Shown: positions 5,828 through 11,846 of the stretch, in pieces
Layout of the letters: each line of letters begins with the position of its first letter
Numbering within the stretch: position 1 is the first letter of the stretch
NCBI GenBank assembly: GCA_023260735.1
Contig: JALQUL010000383.1
Coordinates: 1 to 11,846 of the forward strand
From: Limnohabitans sp.
GTDB lineage: Bacteria; Pseudomonadota; Gammaproteobacteria; Burkholderiales; Burkholderiaceae_C
DNA: 11,846 bases
Reading direction: 5' to 3'
Position numbers and translations under genes: made by a program
Notes under the pieces: model-generated
What the model was told of the DNA's origin: nothing
The model's input: the letters and a program-made list of their open reading frames with translations, nothing else
Database searches by the model: none

Positions 5828-6712
5828 TTATTTACCCAAGTTTAACCGTTCACATAACTGAGATACAGGGGTAACTTGATTCATGGTGTAAAAATGAATC
5901 GCAGGAATCCCGCCTGCAATTAAACGCTCGCAAAGTGCCGTCACTACATCAAGGCCAAACGCTTTGATCGAAGCGAGGTCATCTCCATAACTATTAAGTC
6001 GAAGTCGAATCCACCTTGGAATTTCAGCCCCGCACATATCAGAAAAATGAAGCAATTGTGTACTATTGGTAATCGGCATAATACCTGGCACGATTGGAAT
6101 TTTTACCCCCAAGCGTTGCACATCATCGACAAATCGGAAATAAGCATCTGCATTATAAAAATATTGCGTAATAGCCGAATTAGCCCCACTTTTGGCCTTA
6201 ATGGCAAAGGCATGAAGATCATGATCTGGCGTACGTGCTCTTGGGTGAGTTTCAGGATAAGCGGCTACTTCAATCCAAAACTCATCGCCACGCTCATCAC
6301 GTATAAATTCGACTAAATCGTTGGCATAGGCAAACTCACCGTCAGTGCCATAACCACTCGGTAAGTCACCCCTCAATACTACTAAACGTTTGCAACCCAT
6401 ATCACTTAATGTTCTGAGTTCTCGCCTTACAGTAGCCTTGGTTGCCCCTACACAAGTGAAATGAGAAGCGGCTTGTTTACCGTCAATTAAAATTTCGCCT
6501 ACGGCAGAAAAAGTACCATCTTGAGTAGAGCCACCCGCACCGTAAGTAACAGAACAAAACTCTGGATTTAATGAATAAAGTTCGTGACGAACTTGGCGAA
6601 TTTTAATTACACCTTCTTCTGTTTTAGCGGGGAAAAACTCCAAACTAATAGGTAAAGAAGAAGTTTTATTCACTGCAGAAATATTCTGCGTTGTTTGTTT
6701 TTGGCTTTCCAT
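5828..6712 (-). CDS. metF: 5,10-methylenetetrahydrofolate reductase
   Basis: MetF is an FAD enzyme that reduces 5,10-methylene-THF to 5-methyl-THF with NADH, supplying the methyl group for methionine synthesis. The 294-residue protein has the single TIM-barrel of bacterial MetF. Seen are SLEFFPAKT with Glu25 (equivalent to the proton-donating Glu28 of the E. coli enzyme), VTYGAGGST (55-63), SHFTCVGAT with His84, VVLRGDLP with Asp116 (flavin-tuning Asp120 in E. coli), ITQYFYNADAYFRF with Gln183, and PGIMPI near 210-215. The N-terminal 18 residues (polar, MESQKQTTQN) are extra or variable. The start is fixed by a strong AGGAGGG ribosome-binding site (6720-6726) seven bases before ATG. It follows tlyA by 40 bases and is probably co-transcribed with tlyA and perhaps ahcY. 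Confidence 0.97.
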   Translation of the reverse strand: MESQKQTTQNISAVNKTSSLPISLEFFPAKTEEGVIKIRQVRHELYSLNPEFCSVTYGAGGSTQDGTFSAVGEILIDGKQAASHFTCVGATKATVRRELRTLSDMGCKRLVVLRGDLPSGYGTDGEFAYANDLVEFIRDERGDEFWIEVAAYPETHPRARTPDHDLHAFAIKAKSGANSAITQYFYNADAYFRFVDDVQRLGVKIPIVPGIMPITNSTQLLHFSDMCGAEIPRWIRLRLNSYGDDLASIKAFGLDVVTALCERLIAGGIPAIHFYTMNQVTPVSQLCERLNLGK

Positions 6713-6752
6713 CTATAGGCCCTCCTAGGGTATGAGTTAGCCCTTACACACC

Positions 6753-7532
6753 CTATTTTTGTACGATTACAAAAAATTCTGTGTTGCCGTCACCACCTAA
6801 AATAGGTGATTCTAGCCACATGGTTGGCAACAAACCTTGATCCTGCAAACAGTCATTCAGTCTTTGTTTAACCTTATCGTAATACTTGGCATCTACCAAG
6901 CCACCCTTACCAATTTCAGTCGGGCTTAATTCAAATTGAGGTTTGACTAAACTGATTAAATGACCACCTTTTTTAAGTAAAGGTAGTATCACAGGAAGAA
7001 TATGCGTTTGTGAAATAAAGGATAAATCTACCACCACCAAATCAAAAATTGCTTGTGGTAAATCATCTCTACCTAATGCTAAACCTAAAGCATCATGTAC
7101 AGCATCGACATCTCTCGCATTAACACCTTGCAATGCCATTACACGCGCATCCAGTGCTAAGGATGGGGCCAACTGATCATGACCCACATCAATTCCTAAT
7201 ACTGATTTTGCACCCGCTTGTAATAAGCAATCGGTAAAACCACCAGTGGATTGACCAACGTCTAAGCATGCGTAGTTTGCTACTTTTATACCGGCTTGCT
7301 CAAGAGCTCCAGACAGCTTTAAACCTGCCCTAGAGACGTATTGAAGGTCAGAGGTATCAAGTAATTGAATGTCAGCATGCACAGGCAGATCTTGACCATT
7401 TTTTTGAATGGGTAACCAAGCCGCATTGACGGAAATACTACTGCGCCATTGCACACCAGCTGCAATCAAGCGCTGAGCAACTGCACGAGTAGGAGCAAAG
7501 CCACGGTGGACTAATAATTGATCTGCACGCAT
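6753..7532 (-). CDS. tlyA: TlyA-family rRNA 2'-O-methyltransferase (S4 domain)
   Basis: TlyA proteins use S-adenosylmethionine to 2'-O-methylate rRNA cytidines; many are labelled hemolysin A for historical reasons. The 259-residue protein has an S4 RNA-binding domain at residues 1-60 (MRADQLLVHRGFAPTRAVAQ) and an FtsJ-type methyltransferase domain from about 65. Catalytic tetrad candidates are Lys72 in SRAGLKLSGAL, Asp169 in VVVDLSF, Lys197 in SLVKPQFE and Glu252 near the C-terminus; the SAM loop is LDVGQSTGGFTDCLL (90-104). All are intact and length is normal. The ribosome-binding site GAGG lies six bases before ATG and sits inside a small hairpin. It is placed between ahcY and metF on one strand; each reaction yields SAH, the substrate of AhcY. 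The rRNA target in this organism, 16S, 23S or both, cannot be told. Confidence 0.93.
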   Translation of the reverse strand: MRADQLLVHRGFAPTRAVAQRLIAAGVQWRSSISVNAAWLPIQKNGQDLPVHADIQLLDTSDLQYVSRAGLKLSGALEQAGIKVANYACLDVGQSTGGFTDCLLQAGAKSVLGIDVGHDQLAPSLALDARVMALQGVNARDVDAVHDALGLALGRDDLPQAIFDLVVVDLSFISQTHILPVILPLLKKGGHLISLVKPQFELSPTEIGKGGLVDAKYYDKVKQRLNDCLQDQGLLPTMWLESPILGGDGNTEFFVIVQK

Positions 7533-7546
7533 AAAAAGCCTCAGCT

Positions 7547-7589
7547 TAACAGCTAGGGCCCAAGCTGTTACAAGGTATTAAAAACAGCT
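7547..7589 (-). promoter_or_regulatory. Alternative-hairpin element before tlyA
   Basis: The 122-base spacer between ahcY and tlyA holds three matching segments. In transcript order, AGCTGTT (A, 7583-7589) pairs perfectly with AACAGCT (B, 7563-7569), and B also pairs perfectly with AGCTGTT (C, 7548-7554). The A:B loop has 13 bases. The B:C form extends to 8 bp at 7547-7554/7563-7570 and encloses GGGCCC, making a 24-base near-palindrome with one mismatched pair. A:B and B:C exclude each other. Just after C comes AAGC TGAG GCTTTTT, a mini-hairpin with a T5 tract whose loop holds the tlyA ribosome-binding site. A further 7-bp repeat, TGCCTTT (7637-7643) with AAAGGCA (7595-7601), lies directly after the ahcY stop. 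The arrangement could attenuate or tune tlyA; no ligand or trigger is visible. Confidence 0.5.
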
Positions 7590-7654
7590 CCAGCAAAGGC
7601 AAACATAAATTGGCTTTTAACAGCACTTTACATATCTGCCTTTTTTGAAGTGGA

Positions 7655-9175
7655 TTAATAACGGTAGGTATCAGCCTTGTAAGGACCTTGCTTGCTTACA
7701 CCAATGTAAGAAGCTTGTTCGTCTGTTAACTCAGACAACATCGCACCTACTTTTTGTAAATGTAAGCGTGCTACTTTTTCGTCAAGGTGTTTTGGCAACA
7801 CATAAACTTGACCTTCTTTGTAGCTCTTAGATTTGGTAAACAATTCGATTTGGGCAATAGTTTGGTTAGCAAAGCTAGATGACATCACAAAGCTTGGATG
7901 ACCTGTTCCGCAACCTAAATTCACTAAGCGACCTTTAGCCAACAAAATAATGCGCTTGCTTGGCTTACCTGCTTTAGCGGGGAAAATAACATGATCAACT
8001 TGTGGTTTGATCTCTTCCCATTTGCATTTCTCTAATGAAGCAACGTCAATTTCGTTGTCAAAGTGACCAATATTACAGACAATCGCTTGGTCTTTCATAG
8101 CAGACATGTGCTTGTAAGTAATAACATTTTTATTACCAGTTGCAGTTACAAAAATATCAGCTTTATCGGCTGCATATTCCATAGTCACTACTTTATAACC
8201 TTCCATAGCAGCTTGCAAAGCATTGATTGGATCGATTTCAGTTACCCATACTTGTGCGGATAATGCACGTAATGCTTGTGCAGAACCTTTGCCCACATCA
8301 CCGTAGCCAGCAACTACTGCTACTTTACCAGCGATCATGACATCAGTGGCACGTTTGATGGCATCTACTAAAGACTCACGGCAACCGTATAAGTTGTCAA
8401 ATTTAGATTTAGTAACAGAGTCGTTAACGTTAATAGCACGCAATTTTAAAGTGCCTTTGGCAGACATTTCGTTTAAGCGTAAAACACCTGTGGTGGTTTC
8501 TTCTGTTACACCAATAATGTTTTTCAAACGACGGCTGTACCATGTTGGATCAACTTTAAGTTTGGCTTTAATAGCGTTAAACAAACACACTTCTTCTTCA
8601 GAAGTAGGTTTGGCCAACAATTTGAGATTTTTCTCTGCTTGTGCGCCTAAATGCATTAACAAAGTTGCATCGCCACCGTCATCCAAAATCATGTTTGGAC
8701 CTTCAGTTTTCGAGCCTTTTGGTCCAAATTCAAAAATGCGGTGTGTGAAGTCCCAATATTCTTCAAGGGTTTCACCTTTGTGTGCAAACACTGGTGTACC
8801 AGCAGCTACTAATGCAGCAGCAGCGTGATCTTGGGTAGAGAAAATATTGCAAGAAGCCCAACGAACTTCAGCACCTAAGGCTTGCAATGTTTCTACTAAA
8901 ACAGCTGTTTGAATGGTCATGTGTAATGAACCAGTAATACGTGCACCTTTTAAAGGTTGTGCTTTAGCGAACTCTTCACGAATAGCCATTAAACCTGGCA
9001 TTTCTGTTTCTGCAATATTAAGCTCTTTACGACCCCAAGCAGCTAATGTTAAATCTGCAATTGCGTAATCTGGAGTAGCGCTAACTGCAACCGCTTTTGG
9101 GCTAGCTTTGGCTTTTGTTACCGCAGGTTTAACGGCTTTACTTGGTCTTTTGGTTTTTACTTCTACTGTGCTCAT
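7655..9175 (-). CDS. ahcY: S-adenosylhomocysteine hydrolase (adenosylhomocysteinase)
   Basis: AhcY reversibly splits SAH into adenosine and homocysteine, removing the product inhibitor of methyltransferases; it is a cytoplasmic NAD-dependent tetramer. The 506-residue protein has SITGSLHMT-type substrate residues near 80-87 (RITGSLHMTIQTA), signature 1 SCNIFSTQDHAAAA (108-121), AINVNDSVTKSKFDN with Lys256 and Asp260, signature 2 with the NAD loop GKVAVVAGYGDVGKGSA (283-299), CNIGHFDNEID, and the C-terminal KADTYRY that completes the neighbour's NAD site. The roughly 40-residue insertion around 150-192 is usual in many bacterial enzymes. The first 34 residues are an unusual Lys/Ala/Pro/Val-rich tail. 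Translation starts at ATG with AGGAG (9184-9188) eight bases upstream. It is the first gene after an SAH riboswitch and is followed by tlyA and metF. Confidence 0.98.
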   Translation of the reverse strand: MSTVEVKTKRPSKAVKPAVTKAKASPKAVAVSATPDYAIADLTLAAWGRKELNIAETEMPGLMAIREEFAKAQPLKGARITGSLHMTIQTAVLVETLQALGAEVRWASCNIFSTQDHAAAALVAAGTPVFAHKGETLEEYWDFTHRIFEFGPKGSKTEGPNMILDDGGDATLLMHLGAQAEKNLKLLAKPTSEEEVCLFNAIKAKLKVDPTWYSRRLKNIIGVTEETTTGVLRLNEMSAKGTLKLRAINVNDSVTKSKFDNLYGCRESLVDAIKRATDVMIAGKVAVVAGYGDVGKGSAQALRALSAQVWVTEIDPINALQAAMEGYKVVTMEYAADKADIFVTATGNKNVITYKHMSAMKDQAIVCNIGHFDNEIDVASLEKCKWEEIKPQVDHVIFPAKAGKPSKRIILLAKGRLVNLGCGTGHPSFVMSSSFANQTIAQIELFTKSKSYKEGQVYVLPKHLDEKVARLHLQKVGAMLSELTDEQASYIGVSKQGPYKADTYRY

Positions 9176-9183
9176 GATTCAAA

Positions 9184-9264
9184 CTCCTAAATGATTTGGG
9201 AGCCACTTTAAAAAAGTGCATGAGTAATAGATGGACTCACCGCACAAGTTTAAAGTGGGTGAGC
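9184..9264 (-). promoter_or_regulatory. Putative expression platform of the SAH riboswitch
   Basis: The leader between the aptamer and ahcY can form several competing helices (plus-strand positions). (1) Long helix 9203-9212 with 9249-9258, ten perfect pairs. (2) Nested helices 9221-9225/9235-9239 and 9216-9219/9242-9245, followed in the transcript by six U residues (9210-9215), a terminator-like hairpin. (3) An anti-aptamer helix 9259-9264/9236-9241, extendable by GTG/CAC, which uses bases of the aptamer pseudoknot and of hairpin 2. (4) 9184-9187/9199-9202, pairing CUCC with the GGAG of the ribosome-binding site. Helix 3 excludes both the pseudoknot and helix 2. Which set is the on-state is not clear from sequence alone. 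Confidence 0.5.
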
Positions 9265-9337
9265 GCAGTTGAAACATTGTGAAGTGTTCGAGCCTCGTAC
9301 TGGTTTTAATTGATCCAGACTGCAGCGCTCCTCGAAC
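9259..9337 (-). promoter_or_regulatory. S-adenosylhomocysteine (SAH) riboswitch aptamer
   Basis: On the minus strand the leader reads GTTCGAGGAGCGCTGCAG and later ACGAGGCTCGAAC, matching the conserved core of the SAH riboswitch class as I remember it. Stem P1 is GTTCGAG (9331-9337) with CTCGAAC (9286-9292), seven perfect pairs. Inside it, CTGG/CCAG (9315-9318 with 9300-9303) forms a hairpin. GAGCGC (9325-9330) pairs with GCGCTC (9261-9266) beyond P1, giving the family's pseudoknot, with a small AACA/TGTT hairpin between. The gene behind it is ahcY, the classic target, whose expression rises when SAH accumulates. The predicted transcription start falls at or just before the aptamer. Confidence 0.92.
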
Positions 9338-9345
9338 AGGCATAT

Positions 9346-9375
9346 ATTATAGCCAATTTTTTCTTGCATGCTTAA
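9346..9375 (-). promoter_or_regulatory. Probable sigma-70 promoter of ahcY
   Basis: A perfect TATAAT -10 element lies at 9346-9351 on the minus strand, with G at -14. The best -35 is TTAAGC at 9370-9375 with an 18-base spacer, a weak match. Transcription would start about 7 bases downstream, near 9339, directly at the 5' edge of the riboswitch aptamer, which supports the call. Confidence 0.7.
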
Positions 9376-9399
9376 TTTGTTGCAAAAGAAAGGTGAATG

Positions 9400-9435
9400 G
9401 CACTTTAGACAATGCTTGATAGCAAAGTGCTTTGC
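9400..9435. repeat. Overlapping inverted repeats upstream of the ahcY promoter
   Basis: GCACTTT (9400-9406) is an inverted repeat of AAAGTGC (9424-9430), and the latter overlaps a second, tighter inverted repeat, GCAAAG TG CTTTGC (9422-9435). They lie just upstream of the ahcY -35 region and downstream of the large outer-membrane gene. They may be an operator or part of that gene's terminator; neither has a T-run directly after it. Confidence 0.35.
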
Positions 9436-9544
9436 ATGATGAATAGGCAAAATTAAGTAGCCTAATCTTTAGCTATTTTGTCTATCACACCAGGCTAGCT
9501 AGCAATTTGATGAATCATTCATTGCGTAAAACCAAGCATAATAA
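9436..9544. other. Intergenic stretch after the outer-membrane protein gene
   Basis: This 109-base AT-rich stretch has no gene. It contains the palindrome GCTAGCTAGC (9494-9503) and the inverted repeat GCAAT/ATTGC (9502-9506 with 9521-9525), which overlap by two bases. Neither is a clear terminator, though one is expected here for the upstream minus-strand gene. Confidence 0.35.
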
Positions 9545-11846
9545 TTAAAAATGCGTCACTAAATTAATAAAATAGCCTTTACTTTTATAACTCAATTGCG
9601 ACAAGTCGGCACTAAAATCGGTAAAGTTATAGCCAACGCCTAATCGAATATTTTTAGTGATTTCTTTTTCGACAGCTACTAACACACCTTTTTTCACTCC
9701 ATCTTTTTCAGTTTTTAACATTCTGTATTCGGCCATTAATGCCCAGCCCGTCGTAAGCGCATCCTTATCTAGTGGGTTTGCATTTTTTTTGCCCGTCAAT
9801 CGGCCAGAGACTTTATACCTTACTTGTGCAGCAGCATAGGTTGCGTTATTGGTAAACCAATCACCCTGACCGCGCTCAAGTCGAATAGAGGTTTGACGCT
9901 TAGCCAACTTAGCTCCCAAATACCAGTTTTTATTCAACTCATAAATCCCCTCAACAGAAAGAATATGAGATTTTTGATCAAACTCCGAGCCGTTACTACT
10001 CACTTGGCTAATTGGTGCTAAATCATATAAATATGCATACTTGGCTAACAAATTCCAACGCTCTGCAATTGGGCTCCAAGCAAAACCCAAACTTCCATCC
10101 ATCAACTCGGCCAATTGATTTTTTGCATTTACTGCAGATTCTCTTGCCTTTGACAATTGTTTTTCTGTATTGGAATAATTCAATTTAGAGGTCATGTGCC
10201 AGTCATCCGAAAGCTTATAGGACAGCCGGTTAGTAGTTAATAATTGAACCGTTTTTGATTCATTCACAGTAGCTGTTTTATCTTGTCTTTGTTCTAACTT
10301 GCTACTCCATTCGATTTTTTCATCGGTATAAGCTCCTGTGAATGAAACGCTTTGGCGATCTATTTGTTGACTAGAAAAAGCCGTCCAAGAATCAGAAATA
10401 GCCGCCGAACTATTACCAGTTGAATTTTTTACACTACCCTTTTGATAAGAGGTACCAAATTGCCAGTTTTGTTGTGGAACCACATCTAAACCAATGCTAT
10501 TCGTTAAACCCTTTGACTGTGTACTTTCAGAAATTTGAGTTTCGGTATTCATTCTCAAATGCTCAGTTAACTGCAAGCGCTGACCTAAGGTCCAACCTTG
10601 TTGCTGATTAAATGTACGTGATGCAATTAAACTATCGGCTGGATTTTGCGAATTGTAGCTAGAAGGGCTGTAAACGTATGAGCCGTATAAAGAATGTGAA
10701 TCGGTTCTTTTGTAATCCGCACTAGCAGTCGTTACTGCACCTCGGTCACCTTCGGTGTGCTCAAGCGCAAGGCTTGATTCTTGATTGAGTAAATACTTAG
10801 TGCCCACTGTATAGGCATCATTTGAACTATAGTTTTTTTCTGCAAAACTCGATTGCATAGAGGCAAATACATCTAACTCTGGATTGATTTTTTTATTGAC
10901 TCGCAGGCCAACTAAACCGGCTTCACTTGTTTCAGATTTTGCCACTGAAGCAGTTTGATTGTTTAAAACAATATGCTCTAACTCAGCCACAACCGTACTA
11001 CTAGAGTCGTAATTCCATACTGCACTTAAATTTTGCTTATCTACGGTTTCAATTTTTTGAATCTTAGGGGTAGCTGAAGTACCAGAGTTATTACTTATAT
11101 TTTGGCTCGACTCTATATGCTTAGCAGAGGCTAATACTTGCCAATTAGGCGAGACCATAGCAAGTACTTCTAATCCTGTGTCAAGTTGTTGCTTGCCAGA
11201 AGAGGTTACATGAGTGGAAGAAAAATTTGCATCTTTTTGTTTAGCCCATGTCGCAATTTTGACTGGATTTTGACTTACACCCATCTCTTGCGTATTCACT
11301 CTAGCCTCGACAGAATAAGCCATTCCTTGGTTAGATGAGTTGGCATTACTTAGACTGTTTTGTTGAAAACTTAAACCGCCATCAGCAGAGAAAAATTGTG
11401 GCGCAATATTGCTTTTTGATTGTGCCAACTCTGACTTAATCCATGTACCGGTGCCAGCCTGATATGCAAGACTAGTCCCAGCCAATTCATAATCTTGACC
11501 TGCACGATTTTCTTTAACGTAATTGGCACCAATAGCCAATTGGTCATTGAGCCACTTCTTCACCTCAAAACCCACACTCATGTTATTGGGGTCAAATTGC
11601 TTAGGGTAATATTCGTAACGGGCAACTAACACATTATTGAACCCATCGAGCTCAATATCTTGAATAGGATTGTTATCTTTGGTAATTTGTAGCAAAGGCC
11701 GAGTCAAAATAATTCTGCCCTGAAACTCATCAAGTTGATAATCTCTACCCGCCTTTAAATCGTAACTATTGATCACTCTAGAACTCAATTTGTCTCTTAG
11801 CTCTAAAGTGACTTGTTCAGAGCCAGAAACAATATCGGTTTGTGGC
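9545..11846 (-). CDS. Large outer-membrane beta-barrel protein, C-terminal 766 residues
   Basis: The reading frame is open to the right edge of the window, so the start is missing; the TTG at 11788 is internal and not a convincing start. The visible N-terminal part reads IVSGSEQVTLELRD and YDLKAGRDYQLDEFQGRIIL, a GxDYxxD...GRI.L pattern seen in large surface proteins that precede a membrane barrel. The rest is a long run of alternating polar/hydrophobic strands rich in Ser, Thr, Asn and Gln with almost no Cys. It includes repeated strand starts NWQVLASAKH, NWQFGTSYQK, DWHMTSKLNY, RWNLLAKYAY and NWYLGAKLAK. The end, IRLGVGYNFTDFSADL and then FINLVTHF, closes with an aromatic residue, the usual BAM recognition signal. 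I infer an outer-membrane barrel; substrate or partner is unknown. A TonB receptor is not supported, since no plug or TonB box is visible in this part. Confidence 0.75.
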   Translation of the reverse strand, partial: PQTDIVSGSEQVTLELRDKLSSRVINSYDLKAGRDYQLDEFQGRIILTRPLLQITKDNNPIQDIELDGFNNVLVARYEYYPKQFDPNNMSVGFEVKKWLNDQLAIGANYVKENRAGQDYELAGTSLAYQAGTGTWIKSELAQSKSNIAPQFFSADGGLSFQQNSLSNANSSNQGMAYSVEARVNTQEMGVSQNPVKIATWAKQKDANFSSTHVTSSGKQQLDTGLEVLAMVSPNWQVLASAKHIESSQNISNNSGTSATPKIQKIETVDKQNLSAVWNYDSSSTVVAELEHIVLNNQTASVAKSETSEAGLVGLRVNKKINPELDVFASMQSSFAEKNYSSNDAYTVGTKYLLNQESSLALEHTEGDRGAVTTASADYKRTDSHSLYGSYVYSPSSYNSQNPADSLIASRTFNQQQGWTLGQRLQLTEHLRMNTETQISESTQSKGLTNSIGLDVVPQQNWQFGTSYQKGSVKNSTGNSSAAISDSWTAFSSQQIDRQSVSFTGAYTDEKIEWSSKLEQRQDKTATVNESKTVQLLTTNRLSYKLSDDWHMTSKLNYSNTEKQLSKARESAVNAKNQLAELMDGSLGFAWSPIAERWNLLAKYAYLYDLAPISQVSSNGSEFDQKSHILSVEGIYELNKNWYLGAKLAKRQTSIRLERGQGDWFTNNATYAAAQVRYKVSGRLTGKKNANPLDKDALTTGWALMAEYRMLKTEKDGVKKGVLVAVEKEITKNIRLGVGYNFTDFSADLSQLSYKSKGYFINLVTHF

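Noticed and set aside
6753..7532. Hemolysin function for the TlyA-family protein
   Set aside because: The S4 plus FtsJ layout with an intact K-D-K-E set points to rRNA methylation; the hemolysin label is historical.
8337..8828. 163-residue plus-strand frame inside ahcY
   Set aside because: Antisense shadow of a highly conserved enzyme, with no family features.
9250..9450. 66-residue minus-strand frame with several cysteines (CLKC, CFNC)
   Set aside because: It overlaps the ahcY promoter and the whole SAH aptamer and has no ribosome-binding site or homology that I recognise; the cysteines arise from the riboswitch and AT-rich DNA.

Overview
The window looks like a piece of an AT-rich betaproteobacterial chromosome (probably Burkholderiales) whose left 2 kb is a pile-up of GC-rich insertion-sequence debris. 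The host assignment is inferred from three things. There is an S-adenosylhomocysteine (SAH) riboswitch in front of ahcY on a strand that continues to metF. There is a UbiC-type chorismate lyase. The left edge resembles the end of IS1071, an element common in Comamonadaceae and relatives. The species is not identifiable from sequence alone.

Left region (1-2059): four mobile-element pieces abut each other. From left to right they are an IS1071-like (Tn3-family) terminus; an IS3-family element ('IS B', minus strand) with intact orfA and an orfB cut by that terminus; the C-terminal part of another IS3-family orfB ('IS A', minus strand), cut on both sides; and an IS3-family element of a different group ('IS C', plus strand) with left end, orfA and half of orfB, cut off about 95 bp before dnaJ. 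None is a complete transposable unit. Base composition drops sharply at about 2060, where host DNA begins.

Middle region (2060-5200): a hairpin-bearing leader, dnaJ (complete, 377 aa), a compound Rho-independent terminator, and a lipid A phosphoethanolamine transferase of the EptA/MCR type. All are on the plus strand. dnaK is not in the window; IS debris occupies the position where it would usually lie.

Right region (5225-11846) is all minus strand. Read in the direction of transcription it holds a very large outer-membrane beta-barrel protein (5' end off the window), a promoter, an SAH riboswitch with a rich set of alternative hairpins, ahcY, a structured 122-bp spacer, tlyA, metF and ubiC. 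The ahcY-tlyA-metF stretch forms a methyl-cycle theme: AhcY removes the SAH left by methyltransferases such as TlyA, and MetF supplies the methyl group used to remake methionine. ubiC lies beyond a probable terminator and converges with the transferase gene.

The most interesting items are non-coding: the SAH aptamer with mutually exclusive downstream helices, an A/B/C alternative-hairpin arrangement just before tlyA, and the nested IS structure abutting dnaJ. I see no tRNA, rRNA, CRISPR array or clearly new multi-gene system.
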